Shown here: positions 1 to 6,499 of the stretch, in pieces
Layout: every line of letters starts with the position of its first letter
Position numbering within the stretch: the stretch's first letter is position 1
Origin: an uncultured Pyrinomonas sp.
GTDB taxonomy: Bacteria; Acidobacteriota; Blastocatellia; Pyrinomonadales; Pyrinomonadaceae
Length of the DNA: 6,546 nt
Direction of reading: 5' to 3'
Assembly (NCBI GenBank): GCA_937135995.1
Contig: CAKZOF010000806.1
Location: 1 to 6,546, forward strand
Translations under genes and position numbers: made by a program
Notes under the pieces: model-generated
Database searches by the model: none
What the model was told of the DNA's origin: nothing
The model's input: only the letters and a program-made list of their open reading frames with translations

Positions 1-1
1 G

Positions 2-640
2 CCAGAGCGTGTGCTGCTAGCTTTAGGGCGGTCGAATGGCATGAGGTTCGTTTCGATTGTCGCTAACATGCGCAACGAGGTGAAAGATCACCGGACCTTC
101 TTGCGTGCAGCACAGCGCGTGGCCGAAGCGGTGCCTGATGTCGGATTCGCGCTTGCAGGCGAAGGCGAACTGATGGACTCACTAAGAGAGTATGCGTCGC
201 AGCTTGGTCTGCAAGGGCGGGCTTTCTTCCTCGGAAGATGCGAGCGCGTAGCGGAGCTACTCGCCATCTCCGACGTGTGTGTGTTGAGTTCGCGCGCGGA
301 AGGCTTTTCTAATTCGATACTCGAATACATGGCTGCCGGAAAGCCGGTGGTGGCGACCGATGTCGGCGGCGCGCGCGAAGCGATTATTGAAGGTGAAACG
401 GGATACTTGGTTCGACCCGGAGATGATGCCGCGATGGCTGAAAGGATCATCGAGTTGCTCCGTGATACGGAGAAGGCCAAGCGAATGGGCGAGCGCGGGC
501 GCGCTAGAGTGCAAAAACTTTTCTCGGTTGAAGCGCTAATTCGGCGTACAGAAGGATTGTACGAAAGATTGCTTGCGAAAACACTTCTGGGCAATCCCCT
601 GCAAGATTCAGTTCGTAGGGACTCTCATTTGGGCTTCTAG
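2..640 (+). CDS. GT4-family glycosyltransferase, C-terminal part (5' end outside the window)
   Basis: This is the C-terminal, nucleotide-sugar-binding half of a GT-B fold glycosyltransferase of family GT4, which transfers a sugar from a nucleotide donor to a growing glycan, normally at the cytoplasmic side of the membrane. The frame stays open to the left edge, so the GTG at 11 is not the true start; 212 residues are visible. Numbering from that GTG, the C-terminal domain opens with VSIVANMRNEVKDH (14-27), where GT4 proteins usually have their first C-domain strand. The family's EX7E motif is intact (E97 and E105 in EGFSNSILE), followed by AAGKPVVATDVGGAREAI and GYLVRPGD. The acceptor-binding N-terminal domain, usually about 170-190 residues, lies upstream of the window. 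The gene ends 8 bases before the next glycosyltransferase gene, so the two are probably co-transcribed. The family call is firm; donor and acceptor cannot be read from the sequence. Confidence 0.93.
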   Translation, partial: PERVLLALGRSNGMRFVSIVANMRNEVKDHRTFLRAAQRVAEAVPDVGFALAGEGELMDSLREYASQLGLQGRAFFLGRCERVAELLAISDVCVLSSRAEGFSNSILEYMAAGKPVVATDVGGAREAIIEGETGYLVRPGDDAAMAERIIELLRDTEKAKRMGERGRARVQKLFSVEALIRRTEGLYERLLAKTLLGNPLQDSVRRDSHLGF

Positions 641-648
641 GGTGAAGT

Positions 649-1860
649 ATGGTTGCGCATTCGATAGAAGCTTTGAATTTAGATTCAACGAGACATAGCT
701 ATCATGAGTCTATCAGTGCAGGATTACTGCGGGTGTTGTTGATCGCTCCTTCGCTCGATATACTCGGTGGGCAAGCTGTGCAAGCACAGAGATTATTGAA
801 CAATCTTCGCCGAGAGCCTGGTCTGGAAGTGGATTTTCTGCCGATCAACCCACGCTTCCCGGGAAGCATAGGGCGATTGCAGAGGAGAATAAAATATCTA
901 CGCACCGTTCTGACTTCGATCCTCTATTTGACTAAGCTGCTGCGGCAAGTTCCTCGCTACAACGTTGTTCATGTCTCCTCAGCAGCTTACTTCTCATTTG
1001 TTTTAGCTTCAGCGCCAGCTATCCTCGTCGCACGGTTTTGCGGGAAAAGTATAGTGCTCAATTATCATAGCGGTCATGCTAAAGACCATCTTCGACGTTG
1101 GAGACGGACTGCGATCCCGACGATCAAGCTCGCCGATGAAATAGTCGTGCCTTCTTCGTATTTAGTGGATGTGTTCAGCGAATTCGGTTTGAAAGCGAGG
1201 GCGATCTACAATACGGTGGAGACGGAGCGCTTCATCTTCCGGGAGCGGAGTCCTTTGCGGCCAATCTTCCTGTCGAACCGAAATTTCGAGCCACACTACA
1301 ACGTCGCTTGCACATTGCGCGCGTTCTCGCTCATACAAAAGCGATTTCCTGAAGCTCTGTTGATAATCGCCGGAGACGGAAGCGAACGGGATCGTTTGCA
1401 TGATTTGGCTGTCAGCTTGGGCCTGCGCAATGTCGAATTCTTAGGAGCTGTGCCGCCGCACCGCATGCCGGAACTGTATGACCGGGCGCACATTTTCCTG
1501 AACAGTCCTAATGTGGATAACATGCCTAACTCAATAATCGAAGCCTTCGCGGCTGGCACGCCAGTGGTCACCACAGATGCTGGCGGCATCCCGTACATAG
1601 TCACGCACGAGCGGACCGGATTGCTGGTTCCGAAAAACGATCATGAAAAACTGGCAGCTTCCGCCATCCGATTGATCGAAGATCAAGAGCTGGCTTTGCG
1701 CATCATCGCCAACGCCCATGATGAATGTCGTAAATACGTATGGGAGAACGTGCGGCATGATTGGTTGAGTCTCTATGAAAGGTTAGCGGGATACGGAGAG
1801 GTCCTGCGGAAAAGCAAGGGAATGGAAAGCGAAGAGGTTGCTAGCTTTCAAGAAAGATGA
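649..1860 (+). CDS. GT4-family glycosyltransferase (complete, DX7E variant)
   Basis: A complete 403-residue GT-B glycosyltransferase, a typical length for family GT4. The N-terminal Rossmann-like domain starts at about residue 28 with VLLIAPSLDILGGQAVQAQRL, the glycine-rich loop of this fold, and includes VVHVSSAA (106-113). The linker IYNTVETERF (187-196) leads to the C-terminal domain, with LLIIAGDGSERDRL (237-250), VEFLGAVP (262-269), NMPNSIIEAFAAGTPVVTTDAGGIP (291-315 region) and GLLVPKND (324-331). The first glutamate of the usual EX7E motif is aspartate here (D290, E298); from family knowledge, DNMP-type subfamilies commonly show this. No membrane segment is obvious, as expected for a cytosolic or membrane-associated enzyme. 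ATG 649 follows GGTGA at 641-645, a rather close Shine-Dalgarno-like match; the first 27 residues lie before the fold begins. The stop overlaps the next gene's start (ATGA). It is AT-richer than the two genes downstream. The sugar transferred is unknown. Confidence 0.94.
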   Translation: MVAHSIEALNLDSTRHSYHESISAGLLRVLLIAPSLDILGGQAVQAQRLLNNLRREPGLEVDFLPINPRFPGSIGRLQRRIKYLRTVLTSILYLTKLLRQVPRYNVVHVSSAAYFSFVLASAPAILVARFCGKSIVLNYHSGHAKDHLRRWRRTAIPTIKLADEIVVPSSYLVDVFSEFGLKARAIYNTVETERFIFRERSPLRPIFLSNRNFEPHYNVACTLRAFSLIQKRFPEALLIIAGDGSERDRLHDLAVSLGLRNVEFLGAVPPHRMPELYDRAHIFLNSPNVDNMPNSIIEAFAAGTPVVTTDAGGIPYIVTHERTGLLVPKNDHEKLAASAIRLIEDQELALRIIANAHDECRKYVWENVRHDWLSLYERLAGYGEVLRKSKGMESEEVASFQER

Positions 1861-4229
1861 TCGTTTTGCGGCTCAACAAGCTGGAGAAAGTACGGGGAAA
1901 GAGTCCCAACGAGTTGCGCGGGCGTGCAGCTCAGTATCTGGCTGCTCTATCGGAACGTTGGGGTCTATCCTCGCACGCACGTTTGCCGAGCGATAGACAA
2001 TTGATCCGCGCGCTCAATGGGGAAACTAGCGGTCAGGTCCGTTCAACGGAGAATCTGTTAAGCCGTTTCAAAACGTCGCGTGTCCCTCGATTCTTCGCGG
2101 CTTTCGAATGCCCAGAAGAAACAGTCGCCGAGTTTCGGCGGCGCTGGCCGCAAAAAGAGGAAGAGGCGGTCGCGCGGGCGCGAAAGATCGTTGCCGGGCG
2201 GTTCGATCTTCTCGGCCACCGCGATTTGAATTTCGGCGATCCGCCCGACTGGCATCTCGAACCATCGTCGGGCAAGCGTGCGCCGCGCGTGCACTGGAGC
2301 AAGATAGATTACTTGGATGCTTCCGTCGCCGGCGACAAGAAGATAACTTGGGAGCTGAACCGGCACCAGCACTTCGCCGTGCTCGGGCGCGCTTACTGGC
2401 TCACTCGCGATGAGATCTTCGCGCAAACATTCGTCAAGCATCTCACTTCGTGGATGGAAGCGAATCCGCCCAAGATCGGCATCAACTGGGCCAGTAGTCT
2501 GGAGGTCGCTTTTCGCGCTATCTCGTGGCTGTGGGCGCTCCACTTCTTCAAAGACTCTCCGTCGTTGACGCCGGATCTGTTCGCGCGCACGCTCAAATAC
2601 CTCTACCTGCACGGACGCCACATCGAAACCTACCTTTCGACCTACTTCAGCCCAAACACGCACTTGACGGGCGAAGCGCTGGGCCTCTTCTACCTCGGCA
2701 CGTTGTTGCCTGAATTCTCTTGCGCCGCGCGGTGGAAAGCGAAAGGTGAAGCGATACTGATGCGGGAGCTGGATCGGCACGTCCGGCCCGACGGAGTCTA
2801 TTTCGAGCAATCGAGTTACTATCATCGTTACACGACGGACTTTTACACGCACTTCCTGTTGCTCAAAAAGAGAAACGGCGAAAAGGTGCCGGCCATTTTG
2901 GAAGAGAAATTGACCGCATTGCTGGACCATTTGATGGCCATCACGCGGCCCGATGGGACGACGCCGCTTTTCGGCGACGACGACGGCGGGAGGCTTTTGA
3001 CTCTGGACCAGCGCGCGCCGGATGACTTCCGTTCGGCGCTGTCGAACGGCGCGGCGATCTTCGGGCGCGGCGATTACAAGTTCGTCGCAGGCGAAGCAGC
3101 CGAAGAGACGCTGTGGTTACTCGGGCCGGAAGGCGTACGTGCTCTCGATCGCTTAGAGCCACACGCGCCTGAAGGGACGTCGCGCGCTTTCACCTCGGGC
3201 GGCTACTACGTTCTGCGTGACGGCTGGACGCAAGATGCAAACTACATGCTCATCGATTGCGGGCCGCACGGCGTCCTCAATTGCGGCCACGCGCACGCAG
3301 ATGTGCTCGCTTTCGATCTCGCGGCGCGCGGGCGCGCGCTTCTGGTCGATCCGGGAACCTACACCTACACCGGCTCCGATCTTGAGCGCCGGCGTTTTCG
3401 CTCTTCCGCGATGCACAATGCGCTCACCATCGATGGACTCTCTTCATCGGAGCCGGACGGTCCCTTCACATGGAAGAGCATCGCGCAGGCGCGCGCCATC
3501 GAGTGGATCAGCGATCAGCGGTTCGATCTTTTCGAAGGCGAGCACGATGGGTACGAATCGGTCGGCGCTCGGCATCGGCGCAGTGTGTTCTTTCTCAAGG
3601 GCGATTACTGGGTCATGCGCGATCTGGTGAGTGCGGCTGGCGATCACCTTTGCGCGCTCCACTTCCACTTCGTGCCAGACGCTTCGCCCGCTGTAAAGCG
3701 CGAAGGTGATGCGTTTGTCATTCGCGAAAACGCTCGTGGGCGAGCGGGAATCGAAATATTCATCTTCGGCGCCGAAGGCGAGTTGCGCTGCGAAGATAGC
3801 TGGGTATCGCGTTGCTACGGGGCGCGCGAGCGAGCGACAACGGTGCGGTTCGAAGCGCGCATTCGCGACGGAGTCGAACTCGTGACCTTGCTTATTCCGC
3901 AGACCGCAGAGCATTTCATCGTCCGCGAAGTGGAGTGTTGTGGAGGACGCGCCTTCGAGATCATCGGCGATGCGAAACGCGATGTCGTGTTGATCGGGAA
4001 CGGCGAGTGGTTGAAAGTTTCAACGAGTGGGAGGAGAATGGAGACCAATTGCCGCTGGGCTTGGCTGCGGTTTGTGGGCGAGGAGTTGGCAGAAGTGGTT
4101 CTAGTGGCAGGAAACGAGTTGGCGATAGATGGTGATCGGCGCTTCTCGGTAGAGGATCGTTTCTATACGTCCGATTTTCGAAGATCTTCTGCCGGAAAGG
4201 GAATTCCGCCACAACTCGTCGCTGAATGA
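1857..4229 (+). CDS. Heparinase II/III-family protein (putative polysaccharide lyase)
   Basis: A 790-residue protein with the two-part heparinase II/III architecture. The N-terminal helical toroid domain (about 80-400) contains WELNRHQHF (165-173), INWASSLEVAFRA (209-221), SPNTHLTGEALGL (265-277), YFEQSSYYHRYTTDFYTH (315-332) and RPDGTTPLFGDDDGGR (364-379). The C-terminal beta-sandwich domain (about 445-690) contains GGYYVLRDGW (448-457), NCGHAHADVLAFD (475-487), LLVDPGTYTY (495-504) and SAMHNALTIDG (517-527). Related lyases cleave uronic-acid glycosidic bonds by beta-elimination using Asn/His and Tyr from the helical domain and a His from the sheet domain; N267, H269, Y321/Y322 and H478/H480 are plausible equivalents, by inference. 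No signal peptide or membrane segment is seen at the N-terminus, which is unusual for an extracellular lyase. The start overlaps the preceding stop, suggesting translational coupling. At 790 residues it is on the long side, with an extra C-terminal portion after about 690. Its role is probably trimming or turnover of the polysaccharide made by this locus; activity and substrate are not established. Confidence 0.92.
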   Translation: MIVLRLNKLEKVRGKSPNELRGRAAQYLAALSERWGLSSHARLPSDRQLIRALNGETSGQVRSTENLLSRFKTSRVPRFFAAFECPEETVAEFRRRWPQKEEEAVARARKIVAGRFDLLGHRDLNFGDPPDWHLEPSSGKRAPRVHWSKIDYLDASVAGDKKITWELNRHQHFAVLGRAYWLTRDEIFAQTFVKHLTSWMEANPPKIGINWASSLEVAFRAISWLWALHFFKDSPSLTPDLFARTLKYLYLHGRHIETYLSTYFSPNTHLTGEALGLFYLGTLLPEFSCAARWKAKGEAILMRELDRHVRPDGVYFEQSSYYHRYTTDFYTHFLLLKKRNGEKVPAILEEKLTALLDHLMAITRPDGTTPLFGDDDGGRLLTLDQRAPDDFRSALSNGAAIFGRGDYKFVAGEAAEETLWLLGPEGVRALDRLEPHAPEGTSRAFTSGGYYVLRDGWTQDANYMLIDCGPHGVLNCGHAHADVLAFDLAARGRALLVDPGTYTYTGSDLERRRFRSSAMHNALTIDGLSSSEPDGPFTWKSIAQARAIEWISDQRFDLFEGEHDGYESVGARHRRSVFFLKGDYWVMRDLVSAAGDHLCALHFHFVPDASPAVKREGDAFVIRENARGRAGIEIFIFGAEGELRCEDSWVSRCYGARERATTVRFEARIRDGVELVTLLIPQTAEHFIVREVECCGGRAFEIIGDAKRDVVLIGNGEWLKVSTSGRRMETNCRWAWLRFVGEELAEVVLVAGNELAIDGDRRFSVEDRFYTSDFRRSSAGKGIPPQLVAE

Positions 4230-4250
4230 GGCGATAGGCGGAGTAAGAAA

Positions 4251-4275
4251 GGGCGATGTCGGAGCATCGTCGCCC
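4251..4275 (+). promoter_or_regulatory. Hairpin just upstream of the asnB-like start codon
   Basis: Positions 4251-4258 (GGGCGATG) can pair with 4268-4275 (CGTCGCCC) in an 8-base-pair stem with one T-G wobble, around a 9-base loop that includes GGAG at 4261-4264. The stem ends 9 bases before the ATG at 4285. No run of T follows, so it does not look like a Rho-independent terminator. The gap lacks a well-placed Shine-Dalgarno sequence; the GGAG is 20 bases from the start and sits in the loop. It may influence initiation or mRNA stability between the two genes, or be a chance palindrome in GC-rich sequence. Confidence 0.35.
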
Positions 4276-4284
4276 AGACAAAAG

Positions 4285-6231
4285 ATGTGCGGCATTTGCG
4301 GAATAGTCTTCCCGAAGCGCGTGGAGCGGCGCGTGAACGAAGCGACGCTCGTGCAGATGCGCGACGTGCTCACGCATCGCGGGCCGGATGATTGCGGTCT
4401 GTTCATCGAAGACGGCGTCGGACTCGGCCATCGCCGGTTGAGCATCGTCGATGTCGCCGCCGGTCATCAACCGATGGCGAACGAAGATGGTTCGGTGCAG
4501 ATCGTTTACAACGGCGAGGTCTACAACCACGCGGATTATCGCGCTGAACTCGAAGCGCGTGGACATCGGTATCGAACGCGCTGCGACACGGAAACGATCA
4601 TCCACCTTTATGAAGAGCGCGGCGCGGATTGCGTGCACTGCCTGCGCGGCATGTTCGCTTTTGCGATTTGGGACCGGCGAAAAGAAGAGCTTCTTCTTGC
4701 GCGCGATCGATTGGGCGTCAAACCGCTCTACTACTTCCACGCGGACGACGGTTCGCTCGCGTTCGCCTCGGAGATCAAATCGCTCTTCGAGTCGGGCCTC
4801 GTCAAACCGGAGATAAACTTCGCTGCGCTTCCCGATTATCTCGCCAACCATGCGCCTTCGGGCGAAGAGACGCTCTTTCGCGGCGTAAAAAGATTGCTCC
4901 CGGGTCACACGCTCCTGTGGCGCGATGGCCGGATCGAAATACGGAAATACTGGGACGTTGACTTCGCGCCGAGCGAAGAGTTTGCGCATCGCAAAGAAGA
5001 AGACCTGATCGCAGCGTGGTTCGAACTTTTCCGCACGTCCGTGCGACTGCGCTTGATGGCCGACGTGCCGCTCGGCATGTTCCTTTCGGGCGGCATCGAT
5101 TCATCGGCCATCGCCGCCGTGATGAGCGGAATGGTCGCCGAGCCGATCAAGACCTTTTCGGTCGCGTTCGCCGAACGCGAAGCGAACGAGTTGCATTACG
5201 CGCGTTTGGTCGCCGCGAAGTTCAAGACCGATCATCACGAAATCGTCGTCACGCCGACGCAATTCTTCGACGCGCTTCCTCGGCTCGTATGGCACGAAGA
5301 CGAACCGATCGCGCATCCGAGCAGCGTCGCGCTCTATTTCGTCTCCGCGCTCGCCGAGCGGCACGTCAAGGTCGTCTTGACGGGCGAGGGAAGCGACGAA
5401 TTGCTCGCCGGTTACGGGCGCTACCGCAAAACGATCGCCAATCTGGCGCTGGGCCAGCGCTACCATCGCTCGGTGCCGGAGCGTTTGCGCGAGGCGATCA
5501 GAAAGCGCATCGAAGGTCTACCGGTCCATTCCCGAACGCGACAAAAGCTTGCGCGCACCTTTCTCTGTCTTCCGGCGGAGATCGAGTCCATCTATTTCGA
5601 CAATTTCGCCGTCTTCCCGCGCACGATGCAGCAAGAGTTGCTCACCGCGCACGCCAAAGAGGCAGTTGGCATGCTCGACCCTTATGCGGAGATACGGCGC
5701 CTCGTCGGAAAGACCGAAGCGCAGAGTTTGCTTCACAAGCTGCTTTATGCGGACATCAAAACTTATCTTCACGAACTTTTGATGAAGCAGGATCAGATGA
5801 GCATGGCCGCTTCGATCGAAAGTCGCGTGCCGTTTCTGGACTACAAGCTGGTGGAGTTTACGGCGCGGTTGCCCGAAAGGTTGAAGTTGCGCGGTTGGAC
5901 GACGAAGTACGTCTTGCGACGAAGCATGAAAGGCATTCTGCCTGAGGAGATTCTATCGCGTCGCAAGATGGGTTTCCCCGTGCCCGTGGGACAATGGTTT
6001 CGCGGGCCGTTCCGTCACATCGTCGATGAGTACGTTTTGAGCGAACGCGCGCTCGGTCGCGGTCTGTTCGAACCGGATTTCGTCCGCCGCTTGGTCGCCG
6101 AACACGAAGCGGGCGCAAATCACGAAGAGCGCTTGTGGGCGCTCGTCAATTTCGAGATATGGCAACGCAGGTTTTTGGATGGCGAGATCGTCGAAAAGCA
6201 TCTTCCCGTTTCGGTGGAGGCTGCAGCATAA
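4285..6231 (+). CDS. asnB: AsnB-type glutamine-hydrolysing asparagine synthase / amidotransferase
   Basis: A 648-residue class II glutamine amidotransferase fused to an AMP-forming synthetase domain, a usual length for AsnB-like proteins of polysaccharide loci. The start is fixed because the catalytic cysteine must follow the initiator Met (MCGICGIVF). Glutaminase-domain landmarks are GHRRLSIVD (48-56), NGEVYN (76-81) and CDTE (100-103), with R51, N76 and D101 as likely glutamine-binding residues. The synthetase domain (about 235-625) has the pyrophosphate loop SGGIDSS (268-274), GEGSDELLAGYGRY (367-380), KQDQMSMAASIESRVPFLD (501-519) and KMGFPVPVGQW (561-571). All key motifs are intact, so ammonia release from glutamine and ATP-dependent amidation are expected. 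The classical product is asparagine from aspartate. In polysaccharide clusters some relatives amidate a sugar carboxylate or serve exosortase-linked systems, and the neighbours here make that possible. It lies 55 bases after the lyase gene, probably in the same operon. The gene symbol is given in the family sense only. Confidence 0.95.
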   Translation: MCGICGIVFPKRVERRVNEATLVQMRDVLTHRGPDDCGLFIEDGVGLGHRRLSIVDVAAGHQPMANEDGSVQIVYNGEVYNHADYRAELEARGHRYRTRCDTETIIHLYEERGADCVHCLRGMFAFAIWDRRKEELLLARDRLGVKPLYYFHADDGSLAFASEIKSLFESGLVKPEINFAALPDYLANHAPSGEETLFRGVKRLLPGHTLLWRDGRIEIRKYWDVDFAPSEEFAHRKEEDLIAAWFELFRTSVRLRLMADVPLGMFLSGGIDSSAIAAVMSGMVAEPIKTFSVAFAEREANELHYARLVAAKFKTDHHEIVVTPTQFFDALPRLVWHEDEPIAHPSSVALYFVSALAERHVKVVLTGEGSDELLAGYGRYRKTIANLALGQRYHRSVPERLREAIRKRIEGLPVHSRTRQKLARTFLCLPAEIESIYFDNFAVFPRTMQQELLTAHAKEAVGMLDPYAEIRRLVGKTEAQSLLHKLLYADIKTYLHELLMKQDQMSMAASIESRVPFLDYKLVEFTARLPERLKLRGWTTKYVLRRSMKGILPEEILSRRKMGFPVPVGQWFRGPFRHIVDEYVLSERALGRGLFEPDFVRRLVAEHEAGANHEERLWALVNFEIWQRRFLDGEIVEKHLPVSVEAAA

Positions 6232-6292
6232 ATCTAAACGACCTGCCGTGGTCTTGAAGAAAGGGCCCTTGCGTTTTGTCGATGAATAGTTC

Positions 6293-6346
6293 AGAGAGTT
6301 CGGTAGTATTCTGTGTGTTCGCCTGCCTCTGTCGCTAAAACTCTCT
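6293..6346. repeat. 8-base perfect inverted repeat with a 38-base spacer
   Basis: AGAGAGTT at 6293-6300 is the exact reverse complement of AACTCTCT at 6339-6346. The flanking bases do not extend the match. An alternative short pairing of CAGAG (6292-6296) with CTCTG (6327-6331) is also possible. It lies about 40 bases upstream of the putative -10 element, where a regulator site could sit, but an 8-base match with this spacing can also arise by chance. Confidence 0.3.
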
Positions 6347-6362
6347 CCGGCATAAGCGGCGA

Positions 6363-6393
6363 TTGCGGCGAGGAAAATGCATCGCGCTACAAT
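6363..6393 (+). promoter_or_regulatory. Putative sigma-70-type promoter for the gene at the right edge
   Basis: TACAAT at 6388-6393 matches the -10 consensus at five of six positions. The best -35 candidate is TTGCGG at 6363-6368, a weak match at a long 19-base spacing. Transcription from here would begin near 6400 and leave a leader of about 100 bases before the ATG at 6500. Both the position in the gap and the orientation fit the start of a new transcription unit. The call rests mainly on one hexamer. Confidence 0.35.
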
Positions 6394-6471
6394 TAGGGAC
6401 GGTTTTCGATCCGGCGGCTTCGGTTGGATATTTGCGCGCGAAGCGAGATAGCGTAACATAACGGAAGAAAA

Positions 6472-6488
6472 TCGCTCTGGAAGAGCGA
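6472..6488. repeat. Perfect 7-bp hairpin with a 3-base loop
   Basis: TCGCTCT (6472-6478) and AGAGCGA (6482-6488) are exact reverse complements separated by GGA. The 3' arm ends 11 bases before the ATG at 6500. On the + strand no T run follows. On the - strand the stem is followed by TTTTCTTCC, so it would resemble a weak terminator for leftward transcription, though no leftward gene is seen here. On the + strand the GGAAGAG at 6479-6485, the nearest Shine-Dalgarno-like string, would be partly in the loop and partly in the stem. Confidence 0.4.
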
Positions 6489-6499
6489 AATTAGCGCCT

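Larger units (their letters stand above)
6232..6499. other. Non-coding gap after the amidotransferase gene
   Basis: About 270 bases without a credible protein gene. It holds a 10-base palindrome (AAGGGCCCTT, 6261-6270) with TTTT at 6274-6277, an 8-base inverted repeat (6293-6300 and 6339-6346), a -10-like hexamer at 6388-6393 and a perfect short hairpin at 6472-6488. The palindrome has no room for a normal loop, so I do not call it a terminator. The gap most likely separates the polysaccharide operon from a new transcription unit starting near the right edge. Confidence 0.6.

Noticed and set aside
2058..2930. 290-codon open frame on the - strand inside the lyase gene.
   Set aside because: It is fully antisense to conserved heparinase-domain sequence, has no family motif, and fits a composition-driven shadow.
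3961..4989. Long open frame of 342 codons on the - strand.
   Set aside because: It spans the end of the lyase gene and the start of the asnB-like gene, both of which have clear family motifs on the + strand. Its translation is rich in Arg and Ala with no recognisable fold, as expected for an antisense shadow in GC-rich coding DNA.
5016..5945. 309-codon + strand frame within the asnB-like gene.
   Set aside because: It is a shifted reading of the synthetase domain; the Arg-rich translation has no motif, while the main frame carries every AsnB landmark.
6240..6253. GACC...GGTC small stem right after the asnB-like stop.
   Set aside because: Only four base pairs, no T run directly after; well within chance.
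6261..6277. AAGGGCCCTT followed by GCGTTTT as a terminator of the operon.
   Set aside because: The palindrome has no unpaired centre, so a hairpin would have only about three base pairs, and the T run is four bases and offset. It is too weak to call.
6377..6451. 24-codon + strand frame (MHRATIRDGF...) preceded by GAGGAAA.
   Set aside because: It is very short, the purine run is only 2-3 bases from the ATG, and it overlaps the stronger -10-like hexamer. Nothing supports it as a real small protein.
5953..6459. 168-codon - strand frame reaching into the 3' gap.
   Set aside because: About half is antisense to the conserved C-terminus of the asnB-like protein, and the remainder shows no recognisable domain.
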